Positions 9,446 through 18,220 of a stretch of DNA of 64,000 nucleotides are shown here, in pieces. Each line of letters starts with the position of its first letter. The first letter of the stretch is position 1. The notes beneath the pieces are model-generated. The model saw nothing but the letters and a program-made list of their open reading frames with translations. It was not told the origin of the DNA and did not search any database. The position numbers were made by a program, and so were the translations under genes. Origin of the DNA: JABGQS01 sp963666505 (lineage in GTDB: Bacteria > Bacillota > Clostridia > Christensenellales > SZUA-584); the NCBI GenBank assembly GCA_963666505.2, contig CAXXXL010000001.1, positions 806,001-870,000 on the forward strand, in the 5' to 3' direction.

Positions 9446-12070
9446 ATGGAATATAACTTATACAAAGATATTTTTGATAATTCAACGTATGGTGTTTTTG
9501 TTACAGATTTAGAAGGCAACTTTTTAGAGTTCAACGATAAATTCTGTGATGTAACAGGATACAGTAAAAGTAGACTTAGAGATATGAATTTCGAGGACCT
9601 TATTCCAGAGGATAAAAAAGAAGCTTCAAAAAAAGTAGTCGATATGTTAGTTAGAACAGGATTTGTTAATGGTGAAAGAAAGTATATAAACGGAAACAGC
9701 GAAATTAGATATATGTATATCAATACGGTAAGAATAAATGGGGACCGATATTTAAACTACATCTACGATACTACAAAACAAAAGAATCTCGAAAAAAAGA
9801 TTAAACAGGAAAAAGAAAGAGCAGAAAAATATTTCGAAAGTGCAAATACAATATTTGTTGTTCTTGATAAAGACGGCTGTGTCAATGATATAAATAAAAA
9901 GGGTTGTGAAAAACTTGGGCACAGCAAAAAAGATATTATTGGAGAGAATTGGTTTGATAATTATATTCCACAACTAAATACTGAAGAAGTTAAAAATGTT
10001 TTCAATAAAGTAATTTTTGGAGAGATAGATAACGTTGAGAATTATGAAAATCCTATTGTCAACGCAGATGGCGAAGAGAAAATTATATCCTGGTATAATA
10101 ACACTATTAGGGATGAGTCTGGTGAAATAAGTTTCATAATTAGCGCTGGAATAGACATAACTGAACAAATAGAATCAGAAAAAACGCTGATAGAGAGTGA
10201 AAATAGATTTAGAGTTGTTTTTGAGAATTCTCCAATAGCAAAATCTATTACTAAAATATCGGGTGAATTGTACGTAAACAAAGCTTTTTGCGAGATGACA
10301 GGATATACGAAAAAAGAGCTTAAAGGCAGAAAATTTCATGAAATTACACATCCCGATGATTTAGAAATAAGCAACAAAGCAGTTAATAATCTAATAAACG
10401 GGGAAAGTGACAGTACAAACTTCCAGAAGAGATATATAAAAAAAGATGGGAGTATTATATGGGCTGAAGTCCACGTAACACTTTATAGAGATGAAGAAGG
10501 CAACCCCTTATACTTCATTACTGTGATAAATGACATTACCGATAGACTGTTGGCAGAAAGAAAGCTAAAGGAAAGCGAAGCAAGATACAGAGTATTGTTT
10601 GATGAGTCAGGCGTGGGGGTAGGTTATTTTAAACAGGATGGAACTATAATAGCTTTAAATAAAACAGCTTTACAAGATATTAATAAAGTTGATGAGGACA
10701 TTGCAGGAAAATCAATTTATGATATTCATCCAAAAAAATTCGCAGATAAAATTATAGAGAGGATTAATAAAACCATAAAAACTGGACGGCAGCAAACATA
10801 TGAATCCTTAGTAAAATTACCTGATGGACAGAAATGGCTTTCGAGTACATACTGCCGAGTAAAGGATGAAGATGAAAACGTTTTAGGTGTGATAATCGCT
10901 GCAATAGATATAACTAAAATAAAGATCGCAGAGGACAAGCTTAAACGATCTGAGCAGCGTTATCGTAAATTAGTAGAGAATTCACCTGTCTGCACAAAAA
11001 TCCTCGATAAAAACTTCAACCTAACCTATATGAGTGATGCAGGTGTTGCGATGCTGAAAATTGACGATGTTAACGAGCACTATAACCGTCCTTATCCTTT
11101 TTACTTTTTCCCAGAATCATTTAAGTCTACGATGACGGAACATATCGAGCTATCAAAAACTAAGAAAGAAGTTATATCGTTAGATGGCACAGCATGCGAT
11201 ATCAACGGGGAAGAAGTTTCACTGCATTCAATAATAGTTCCGATAATAGATGAAGCTGGAGAAATAGATTACATGATGGTGGTTTCTGTCAATACCACAA
11301 AACGTATGATGGCAGAAAAAGAGAAGGCAGTTTTAGAATCCCAAATAAGAAAACAGCAAAGATTGGAGTCTATCGGAACACTTGCGAGCGGCGTAGCTCA
11401 TGAAATCAACAATCCTATCAACGGTATATTGAATTACGGTCAGATTATTCTAGACTCAGAGGTCGATGATAATAACATAAAAGAATACGCTGGTGAAATA
11501 ATCCACGAAACACAAAGAGTTTCGGAAATTGTTAAAAATCTTTTAGAGTTCTCCAGACAAAACAAAGAACAACATAGTTATGCAAACATAGAAGATATAA
11601 TCAATAAAACACTTTCGCTGATAAAAACTGTTATGAGGCATGACCAAGTTGCGCTTAGTTTGGATATTGAAAAGGATATACCAAAAATTAAATGCAGAAG
11701 TCAGCAGATTCAGCAGGTAATAATGAATTTAGTTACAAACGCAAAAGACGCTTTAAACGAAAAATATCCTGGGTATGATGAAAACAAGAAGATAAATATT
11801 AGCTGTACGAAGTATAATTCAGATGGACGTAAGTGGATAAAGATAATCATCGAAGATTACGGAACAGGAGTACCAAAGGATTCCATAGATAGTATTTTTG
11901 ATCCATTCTTTACTACTAAGAGAATGAGTGAGGGAACGGGCCTAGGTCTTTCAATAAGCTATGGTATTGTAAAAGAACATCATGGAGAAATGACTGTTGA
12001 AAGCGAAGTAGGAGAGTATACTAGATTTATTGTAAACCTGCCGTGCGATAATGGTTGGGAACTGGAGTAA
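9446..12070 (+). CDS. Multi-PAS sensor histidine kinase, soluble
   Basis: 874 residues, the same length as the kinase at 2092, with about five PAS modules (roughly 1-110, 125-235, 250-365, 375-490 and 500-620). The PAC junctions DITEQ and DITDR are visible. The core has H652 in GVAHEINNP, N-box Q-Q-V-I-M-N-L-V-T-N-A-K-D, G1 EDYGTGVP and GTGLGLSIS, and ends in CDNGWELE. No membrane segment is evident. The upstream gap of 153 bases carries an 8-bp inverted repeat (AGTCTATC at 9323, GATAGACT at 9360) of unknown role. The kinase is followed after 80 bases by the B12-binding protein. The ligand is unknown. Confidence 0.92.
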   Translation: MEYNLYKDIFDNSTYGVFVTDLEGNFLEFNDKFCDVTGYSKSRLRDMNFEDLIPEDKKEASKKVVDMLVRTGFVNGERKYINGNSEIRYMYINTVRINGDRYLNYIYDTTKQKNLEKKIKQEKERAEKYFESANTIFVVLDKDGCVNDINKKGCEKLGHSKKDIIGENWFDNYIPQLNTEEVKNVFNKVIFGEIDNVENYENPIVNADGEEKIISWYNNTIRDESGEISFIISAGIDITEQIESEKTLIESENRFRVVFENSPIAKSITKISGELYVNKAFCEMTGYTKKELKGRKFHEITHPDDLEISNKAVNNLINGESDSTNFQKRYIKKDGSIIWAEVHVTLYRDEEGNPLYFITVINDITDRLLAERKLKESEARYRVLFDESGVGVGYFKQDGTIIALNKTALQDINKVDEDIAGKSIYDIHPKKFADKIIERINKTIKTGRQQTYESLVKLPDGQKWLSSTYCRVKDEDENVLGVIIAAIDITKIKIAEDKLKRSEQRYRKLVENSPVCTKILDKNFNLTYMSDAGVAMLKIDDVNEHYNRPYPFYFFPESFKSTMTEHIELSKTKKEVISLDGTACDINGEEVSLHSIIVPIIDEAGEIDYMMVVSVNTTKRMMAEKEKAVLESQIRKQQRLESIGTLASGVAHEINNPINGILNYGQIILDSEVDDNNIKEYAGEIIHETQRVSEIVKNLLEFSRQNKEQHSYANIEDIINKTLSLIKTVMRHDQVALSLDIEKDIPKIKCRSQQIQQVIMNLVTNAKDALNEKYPGYDENKKINISCTKYNSDGRKWIKIIIEDYGTGVPKDSIDSIFDPFFTTKRMSEGTGLGLSISYGIVKEHHGEMTVESEVGEYTRFIVNLPCDNGWELE

Positions 12071-12150
12071 TTATATTATAAGAAACGAGAATAACCTTTT
12101 AGATTAAATAATATTGCAATAAGTAATATTGTAATATAAGGAGGATATTT

Positions 12151-13221
12151 ATGAGCCTATTATTTTCTGAAACAGATGAAAGAACAATTGAAATTGCTAG
12201 AGCTGTTTATCAAAAGCATTTTACTAGAGATCCCGAATTAGAAAAAGAGTATGATGAAAGAAGAAAAAGGATAATGTATGATGATATACTAGTCAATATA
12301 GGATATCTTAATGCAGCTGTCTTATTGAATGATGAGAGACTATTTGTTGATTATGCTCGCTGGATTTACAGATTATTGGTTTCTTTGATGAAAGACATTG
12401 ATAAGAACAGAATAAAAGAACAGATGATCATGCATTATGAAGTTTTATATGAAACACTGTCAGAATACTCATCAGCCGATGACACAGCAAAGGCAAAAGA
12501 GCATATAGAAAATGCAATACTTGCGACTGAAAAAACAGCAGAATCTGAGGAATATGAAGAACAAGTTTTTACTGAGAAGCATATGAAGTATAAAAAGAAA
12601 TATCTTGAAAAGTTATTGAAGACAGATACAAGAGGAGCGATAGAAGTTGTTCAAGAAGCCATTGAAAAAGGAGTAGATCTAGAAGAAATTTATATAAATA
12701 TACTGCAGGAAGTTATGTATCAGGTAGGGGAGTTATGGCATAAGAATTTAATTACGGTTGATAAGGAGCATTATTGTACATCAACTACTCAAATGGCTCT
12801 ATCCCAGTTTTATCCTATTATATTCAGTAAAGGAAGAAAAGGATATAAAATAGTAGCTTGTTGTGTAGGCAGTGAACTCCATGAGATGGGGATGCGTATG
12901 GTGTCTGATTTATTTGAGCTTAACGGTTGGGACAGCATATATTTAGGCGCAGGAGTGCCGATAAATGCAGTAATTACATCAATAAAAGAAAACAAGCCTG
13001 ATTTGGTTGGTTTTTCTGTTACCATGCCGCAGCACCTTCCTTTATGCTTGGAGTATGTAAACAAGACAAGAAAAGAATTCCCAAACGTGAAAATTGCTGT
13101 AGGCGGGAGGGCATTTGCAACTACAAATAGACTTTGGGAGAAATGGGATATTGATGTATATGCCGAAAACGCAGCAGTTTTTATTGATTGGACTAAAAAT
13201 AATATTGAAAAGCAAGGATAG
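12151..13221 (+). CDS. Cobalamin-binding signalling protein with CarH-type W-x9-EH motif
   Basis: 356 residues. Residues 1-145 are a charged helical region I do not recognise. From about 150 to 225 there is a helical cap (B12-binding_2 type) with W196, nine residues, then E206-H207. This W-x9-EH spacing marks the upper-face cap of CarH-type adenosylcobalamin photoreceptors. A Rossmann-like B12 domain follows, with E242-x-H244-x-x-G247 (lower axial histidine), G-A-G-V-P and a GG near 318. There is no DNA-binding domain and no catalytic domain. A plain corrinoid methyl carrier would be shorter, would usually carry D-x-H-x-x-G and would sit beside its methyltransferase. The stop is two bases before the next kinase start, implying translational coupling. 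I infer a light or cobalamin input to that kinase. An A+T-rich direct repeat (TAATATTG at 12109 and 12124) precedes the gene. Confidence 0.88.
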   Translation: MSLLFSETDERTIEIARAVYQKHFTRDPELEKEYDERRKRIMYDDILVNIGYLNAAVLLNDERLFVDYARWIYRLLVSLMKDIDKNRIKEQMIMHYEVLYETLSEYSSADDTAKAKEHIENAILATEKTAESEEYEEQVFTEKHMKYKKKYLEKLLKTDTRGAIEVVQEAIEKGVDLEEIYINILQEVMYQVGELWHKNLITVDKEHYCTSTTQMALSQFYPIIFSKGRKGYKIVACCVGSELHEMGMRMVSDLFELNGWDSIYLGAGVPINAVITSIKENKPDLVGFSVTMPQHLPLCLEYVNKTRKEFPNVKIAVGGRAFATTNRLWEKWDIDVYAENAAVFIDWTKNNIEKQG

Positions 13222-13223
13222 AA

Positions 13224-14771
13224 ATGGAAAGTTTCTTAATTATAATTGATAAAAAACTAAGAATACTTAACGTACTATGGAGCGAACCTGTATATCTTGT
13301 TTCTAAGCAGAATGTCTCTTTGTATACTTTATTTAAAGATATGGATAACAATAGACTAAAAGAAGTAATGCTGCATGAAGAAGAACAAGATGACATTTTT
13401 CAAAGATCAGTGAAACTAACATTGACAGGCTTAAATAAGGAAATATCGCTTTATTTCGCGCAAATGGAAGATAGTATTCTTGTATTAGGTTTATCAGAAG
13501 ATTACAGGAAAAGCATTCTTGAAAGTAATGCAAAAAAAATAATTAATAATTTAATGAAGACGATTAATAAATATTCATCCAGTATAAGCATAAACAATAA
13601 GGAAACAATTAGCACTCATTTTGAAAATATTAATTTAATAAATAATGAACTTATAAATACTAAGAGACTTCTTGAAAAGGCGAATATTGAGCTGCAGGCA
13701 TCAGGACTTGGAAGGGTATATTTTAGGCCTGATGGTAAAATTTTATCCTATAACAGTAAAGCTCTAGAAATTATCGGTATTGCTGTAAAAAGTTTTGGAG
13801 GTAAGTCTATATTTAATGTTGTTTCGCAAACAAATGCTGATTTGTTTATGAAAAGAATTAAAAGTGCGACATCAAGCGAAGAACCTCAAGAATATATTGA
13901 TGAATACAAAGAAAAGAATAGTTCGAAATGGTATTCAAGTATTTATAGTAGGGTATCAGATGAAAACGGAGAGGCCTTAGGTGTCCAATTGACTGTACAA
14001 AATATAACAGAAAAAAGGAACCTTGAAATAGAAAAAGATTTATTAGAATCACATTTAAGGAACCAACAAAAGCTAGAATCAATTGGGACGCTGGCAAGCG
14101 GAGTTGCCCACGAAATTAACAATCCAATAAACGGTATACTTAACTACGGTCAGATAATTCTTGATTCCGACATTGAAGATAAAAGTATTAAGGAATATGC
14201 CAGAGAAATAATAAGTGAAACAGAACGTGTTTCTAATATCGTCAAAAACCTATTAGAGTTTTCAAGACAAAATAAAGAGGAGCACAGCTATGCAAAAATC
14301 GATGATATTATTTCAAAAACATTATCGCTCGTAAACACCGTTTTTAAACATGATCAGATTATACTGAATTTAGATATAGAGGATAATATTCCGCAAATAA
14401 AATGTAACAGTCAACAGATACAGCAGGTAATTATGAATTTGATTACAAATGCCAGAGACGCTTTAAACGAAAAATATCCTGAGTATAACGAGAATAAAAA
14501 GATAAATTTAAGATGTAAGAAATACATGATTGGAGGGAAAAATTGGGTTAGAATTATCATAGAAGATTTTGGCAAGGGTATTTCAAAAGATAATATTGAT
14601 AAAATCTTTGACCCATTCTTTACAACCAAGGGGAGAACTGAAGGAACGGGTCTTGGCCTTTCTATAAGCTATGGTATTGTAAAAGAACATAATGGTGAAA
14701 TGACTGTTGAGTCTAAAGAGGGGCAATCAACCAAATTCGAAGTTGATTTACCATGTGAAAATAATAATTGA
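13224..14771 (+). CDS. Histidine kinase with cluster-specific N-terminal domain and one PAS
   Basis: 515 residues. Residues 1-160 form an uncharacterised domain (start MESFLIIIDKKLRIL; landmarks VLWSEP and LTLTGLNK, ending NNELINTKRLLEKAN). It aligns without gaps to the first 160 residues of the cyclase at 14827. The first 95 residues look like a divergent PAS fold, followed by helices. One PAS module (about 165-265) and a kinase core with H296 in GVAHEINNP, G1 EDFGKGIS and GTGLGLSIS follow. The protein is soluble. It starts two bases after the B12-binding gene stop, so the two are translationally coupled and likely functional partners. Confidence 0.92.
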   Translation: MESFLIIIDKKLRILNVLWSEPVYLVSKQNVSLYTLFKDMDNNRLKEVMLHEEEQDDIFQRSVKLTLTGLNKEISLYFAQMEDSILVLGLSEDYRKSILESNAKKIINNLMKTINKYSSSISINNKETISTHFENINLINNELINTKRLLEKANIELQASGLGRVYFRPDGKILSYNSKALEIIGIAVKSFGGKSIFNVVSQTNADLFMKRIKSATSSEEPQEYIDEYKEKNSSKWYSSIYSRVSDENGEALGVQLTVQNITEKRNLEIEKDLLESHLRNQQKLESIGTLASGVAHEINNPINGILNYGQIILDSDIEDKSIKEYAREIISETERVSNIVKNLLEFSRQNKEEHSYAKIDDIISKTLSLVNTVFKHDQIILNLDIEDNIPQIKCNSQQIQQVIMNLITNARDALNEKYPEYNENKKINLRCKKYMIGGKNWVRIIIEDFGKGISKDNIDKIFDPFFTTKGRTEGTGLGLSISYGIVKEHNGEMTVESKEGQSTKFEVDLPCENNN

Positions 14772-14826
14772 TAAGATAATTAGTTTTTTGTTTAGTTTTG
14801 TTAATATTGAATAGCAAGGATAAAAA

Positions 14827-15864
14827 ATGGAGAATTTCTTAGTTATTATTAATAGAAATTTTAAGGTGCTTGATGTCCTGTGGAGCGAGCCGGTTTTTCT
14901 AGTGTCAAGGCAGAATAACTCTTTTCTTAATTTATTTATTGATGCTGATCATTCTAAATTAAAAAGTATAACAATGCAGAAAAAAGAAGCGGGAGATATT
15001 TTTCAACGCCCACTAAATCTAACATTATCAGGTTTAAATAAAAGAATTTCATTATGTTTCATGAATATGGGAGATAATATTCTTGTATTTGCAATGTCGG
15101 ATCAAATTAGAAATAAAATTTTAAGTAGTGATATAAAGCAAATAATTTACGACTTTATGAAAACAATAAAAAATTACTCATCCAGTAGCAGAGTCAATAT
15201 TCAAGAATCAGTTAGTATGCAATTTGAAAGGATCCAGAAGCTGAATAATGAATTAATAAACACAAAAAGGCTATTAGAAAAATCAAATGCGAAACTAAAG
15301 GTTTTAAATGAAGATTTGAATAATCGTCTTGTTAAGGATGCACTCACCGGACTAGTTAGCAGATATCAATACAGAGAAGAAATGCAGCTGACTATATCAA
15401 GCGCTCAGGATAAGAAAGGAGTATTCTTTTTCATTGATATTGATGATTTCAAGCGGGTTAATGATAGCTATGGGCATGCGTTCGGAGACCGATATTTGAT
15501 AGAATTTTCGGAGCGTCTTAAAAACTTATCTGTAAATAATTCAGTATTAATGAGGATTTCTGGAGATGAATTTGGAATTTTTATTTATGGATATGACTGT
15601 ATAAGAAAAACAGATATAAATGATTTATGGGAGAAGATAGAAAGCAAAGTTTTATCAAAACCTGTTATTATTGATAATAACAGCATACCTTTATCAATAA
15701 GCGCTGGTGCAGCTATATACGGTGTGCATACAGACGAAATATATAGATTAATAGAATATGCTGATTTTGCAATGTATAGGGCAAAGAGAAGCGGGAAAAA
15801 TAAAATGAATATTTTTAATCTAGAAGAATACATTGAAGCTAAGGAAAAAGCTAATGGAGAATAA
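14827..15864 (+). CDS. Diguanylate cyclase with the same N-terminal domain as the upstream kinase
   Basis: 345 residues. Residues 1-160 repeat the domain of the preceding kinase (VLWSEP, DIFQR, LTLSGLNK, NNELINTKRLLEK). The GGDEF domain begins near 170 (VKDALTGLVSRYQY). The signature is SGDEF at 245-249, a first-position G-to-S variant that is still seen in active cyclases. No RxxD stands at the I-site position, so feedback inhibition is unlikely. The phosphate and metal-binding F-I-D-I-D-D-F and N-D-S-Y-G-H segments are intact. It is co-oriented with the B12 protein and kinase, and its 3' end overlaps the next gene by 11 bases. A degenerate second copy lies at 30720-31437. Confidence 0.9.
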   Translation: MENFLVIINRNFKVLDVLWSEPVFLVSRQNNSFLNLFIDADHSKLKSITMQKKEAGDIFQRPLNLTLSGLNKRISLCFMNMGDNILVFAMSDQIRNKILSSDIKQIIYDFMKTIKNYSSSSRVNIQESVSMQFERIQKLNNELINTKRLLEKSNAKLKVLNEDLNNRLVKDALTGLVSRYQYREEMQLTISSAQDKKGVFFFIDIDDFKRVNDSYGHAFGDRYLIEFSERLKNLSVNNSVLMRISGDEFGIFIYGYDCIRKTDINDLWEKIESKVLSKPVIIDNNSIPLSISAGAAIYGVHTDEIYRLIEYADFAMYRAKRSGKNKMNIFNLEEYIEAKEKANGE

Positions 15865-16408
15865 TAGCAATTCAATAAAAATTACTGTGCGCACGATTGC
15901 TCAAGGGGCACTAATAATTACTTTTATAATTTTGTGCTTTTTATTTATTAGAGGAGTAATCAATATATTAAACTCGGTACTTGTAACTTTAGCAATATAC
16001 TTCTTTTCCTTAAATAAGCCTGCTAGAGGAATTATTGTTTTTCTAAGCGCTTTATTTGTGGTTTGTATTTTATTTTTTAGTACTCAAATTATTTTTCTAA
16101 CGTTGTATTTTCTAATATCGCAAATATTGGTTTTATTAAAGAGACTGAAATGGCACAAAATCATTTCCATATTAGCTTTGACAATATTTAACTCTATAGC
16201 TTTCTGGGGTGCTATTGTGTTCACTGATTTAATTTTTGGTCTCAGAATAAATCAATTCATGTTAACAATTCTAAATGGGAATATATTACTATATATTGCT
16301 CTATTGATAGCAGAAGGATTTTTCTCGGGCTTAATTTTGATTGTTGTCTCAGACTCTTTATATAAAAGACTTGTTAACATAAATTCCGAATCTTCTCCAG
16401 GTGCGTGA
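15854..16408 (+). CDS. Uncharacterised integral membrane protein, cyclase-linked
   Basis: 184 residues from ATG 15854, preferred over a TTG/ATG-like start at 15833 because AAGGA lies nine bases upstream. It overlaps the cyclase stop by 11 bases. The protein is almost all hydrophobic, with about five or six helices. The start NSIKITVRTIAQGAL and the internal L-N-G-N-x-L segment are shared with a paralogue at 31468, which also follows a cyclase gene (dead there). The recurring pairing suggests that the membrane protein and cyclase work together. Small substrate-binding membrane subunits look similar in size, but I have no family assignment. Confidence 0.8.
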   Translation: MENNSNSIKITVRTIAQGALIITFIILCFLFIRGVINILNSVLVTLAIYFFSLNKPARGIIVFLSALFVVCILFFSTQIIFLTLYFLISQILVLLKRLKWHKIISILALTIFNSIAFWGAIVFTDLIFGLRINQFMLTILNGNILLYIALLIAEGFFSGLILIVVSDSLYKRLVNINSESSPGA

Positions 16409-16517
16409 TAAATTTCAGATAGTCCAGGAGAAGGGAAATTAAATAAAAGATACCCTGAGTTTATATTTAATAATATTTAAAGAATTGAGTTACTACAAAG
16501 CAAGAATTTCAATTTGT

Positions 16518-16641
16518 TTTGTAAACAATTCATAAACAATAATAAAAAAGGGGTTAGAAATAGGCTCTGCCACGGCTTTATAGTGTAGGGCTTTTTTGTA
16601 TTAACTAAAATATACACCAAATCTCTACAATTATTAACTGA
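16518..16641 (+). repeat. 124-bp repeat, copy A (leader of mobile-element gene)
   Basis: This stretch matches 33309-33433 nearly base for base, including TTTGTAAACAAT, GGGGTTAGAAATAGGCTCT, CACGGCTTTATAGTGTAGGGC and CTACAATTATTAACT. In copy B the sequence leads into the ribosome site and gene at 33445. Here it stops at the tip of an IS256-family relic, so the downstream gene is missing. The 110 bases before it (16409-16517) hold no gene. A short L-N-K-R-Y-P-E-F reading there resembles a kinase segment but is too weak to call. Confidence 0.75.
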
Positions 16642-16643
16642 GT

Positions 16644-17030
16644 TAGTGTCAAATAAAGTTCGCAAAAACCATCAGTTACTCCGTAGTGATTATGCTGCCA
16701 TCTGCCGTTCCTCTTGAATAAGCGATATTTTCTCTGGATTGACATATGATTTCCCAGAACACCAGTCTTCGCTGTATTCTATCAAGCGGCTTGTAACCAG
16801 ACGGATGTAGGATTCCATGTTTGGGAATACGCCTACAACATTGGTTCGCTTTCGAATTTCTCGGTTCAGTCTCTCCAACATATTGGTTGAAGATATTTTT
16901 CTATGGTCCATATGTTTAAAGTATAAAACTGAATCGAATCTTTAATCCCTTCCTCTAAGATTCTTGCAGCCTCTGGATAACGGCTCTCGTAATTATCCAT
17001 CAGACTATCAGCATAAGACCTGGCTGCAGC
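16644..17030 (-). mobile_element. IS256-family relic: 3' end of transposase and terminal repeat
   Basis: The left side carries the element tip TAGTGTCAAATAAAGTTCGC, the same tip as the full copy at its right end near 59745-59764. Reading the minus strand, the last ~110 codons of the transposase follow (STNMLERLNREI, then NPEKISLIQEERQMAA). They are broken by a frameshift near 16905, where QFYT passes to a wrong frame. Homology stops near 17028 inside CAGCCAGG. The remaining N-terminal two thirds are gone. The relic abuts a truncated oxidoreductase gene on its inner side. Confidence 0.85.
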
Positions 17031-17799
17031 CTGTTGAGCAAACAGGAGCATGTGTATCAGGATTTAGTGTCGGAGATTGTGTATTTGGTTTGGCTCCTTT
17101 TGATTTAGATAAAGAGGGACGCGGAAGTTATGCTGAGTTTATTGAAGTGCCTGATGGGAGGATAGCCAAGATGTCTACTGAAATGAGTTTCGACCATGCA
17201 GCAGCACTTCTGGTAGCAGTACAAACGGCTTGTAATGCTCTTTTTAAAATAGGTGGCCTTTCTTCGAATCATACAATACTTATTCATGCTGCCGCAGGAG
17301 GGGTTGGTCACTTTGCAGTTCAACTAGCCAAATGGAAGGGGGTAAAAGTTTTTGGCACGGCATCGGGTCGAAATCAGGAATTTCTCCGAGAGATTGGTGT
17401 GGATATACCAATAGATTATGAAACTATGTATTTGAAAATATTGTACAGAACGTTGATTTAGTACTTGACACTGTTGTTTGCGATGCAAACGAGAATATTG
17501 ATACGGCCGTATTAGATACGCGTGAACGTTCTTGGCATGTTCTTAAAAAGGGTGGAATTTTGGTTTCTATAACAGGAGAACCAGATATTTTTAAAGCAAA
17601 TAATTATGGCGTTCGCGCAGCTCATGCAAAAATGGGAGACTGTGCAACGGTTTTGGAGCAGGCTGCAAAAATATATGATGGAGGTTACCTTAGGCCCTAT
17701 ATATTTAGAACGTTCCCGTTGGAACAAGCAAAGGAGGCTCATGAGCTTAGCCAGCAGGGACATACTCGCGGGAAGATCATAATTAAAGTGGGCAACTAG
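17031..17799 (+). pseudogene. Zinc-independent quinone oxidoreductase-like gene, truncated and frameshifted
   Basis: The frames read a medium-chain dehydrogenase from about residue 75 onward: FSVGDCVFGLAPF, GRGSYAEF, the NADPH-site HAAAGGVGHFAVQLAK, GTASGRNQ, then after a frameshift near 17430 D-L-V-L-D-T-V-V-C-D and a C-terminus Q-G-H-T-R-G-K-I-I-I-K. The intact paralogue is at 54504-55478 and has the same landmarks. The 5' third is replaced by the IS256 relic. The gene has lost its start and a continuous frame, so it is dead. It ends against the truncated zinc-ribbon gene on the other strand. Confidence 0.88.
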
Positions 17800-18151
17800 T
17801 GATAAAAAGGTACGCATCAGCCGAATAAGTATAAACCCTTCCGCTGTCCTTAAAATCCATAGCTTCGCCAAGTGAATCACTGTACCATATACCGACAACC
17901 GGGGTACCACCCATCAGCAAAATAACCAGCACAACCACGGCTGCGACAAGAACAACCCCACCGACACTCAACCCTATAGCAAGACCTTTTCTGCTCTTTT
18001 TTGGCTTCTGCTGGTTTTGCGGTGGCGGATATTGACCTTTGGGTGTTACATAGCCTTGAGGTGGTGTATTCACAGTTTTCAGTGCGTTTCCACAGTTCGA
18101 ACAAAAAACACTTTCATCGCTATTCTGCTGACCACATTTTTGGCAAAACAT
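17783..18151 (-). CDS. Zinc-ribbon single-pass membrane protein, probably 3'-truncated
   Basis: 122 residues. The N-terminus has a zinc ribbon CxxC-x10-CxxC (FCQKCG, then FCSNCG), then a proline- and glutamine-rich linker, a basic patch KKSRKG and one membrane helix (about 53-80). A short outer segment begins G-I-W-Y-S-D-S. Related proteins usually continue with a longer extracellular domain. Here the frame ends within the tail of the dead oxidoreductase, and the last residues (ITSCPL) look foreign, so the 3' end was probably lost at that junction. ATG 18151 follows AAGGAG. Function unknown; the neighbour upstream is another zinc-ribbon protein. Confidence 0.65.
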   Translation of the reverse strand: MFCQKCGQQNSDESVFCSNCGNALKTVNTPPQGYVTPKGQYPPPQNQQKPKKSRKGLAIGLSVGGVVLVAAVVVLVILLMGGTPVVGIWYSDSLGEAMDFKDSGRVYTYSADAYLFITSCPL

Positions 18152-18220
18152 AATTTTAAGCTCCTTAAAAGAATTTTCACTACAATCTCTATTTTACCAA
18201 TATATACCGTCTTCTTGCAT

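Noticed and set aside
12151..13221. Plain corrinoid methyl carrier (MtaC type)
   Set aside because: The protein is longer, has W-x9-EH and E-x-H-x-x-G, and sits among signalling genes; kept only as an alternative.
16436..16480. Possible third kinase relic (L-N-K-R-Y-P-E-F)
   Set aside because: The similarity covers only about eight residues and flanking frames do not support it.
16690..16911. Separate small gene encoding 73 residues
   Set aside because: It is the C-terminus of the decayed IS256 transposase and not an independent gene.
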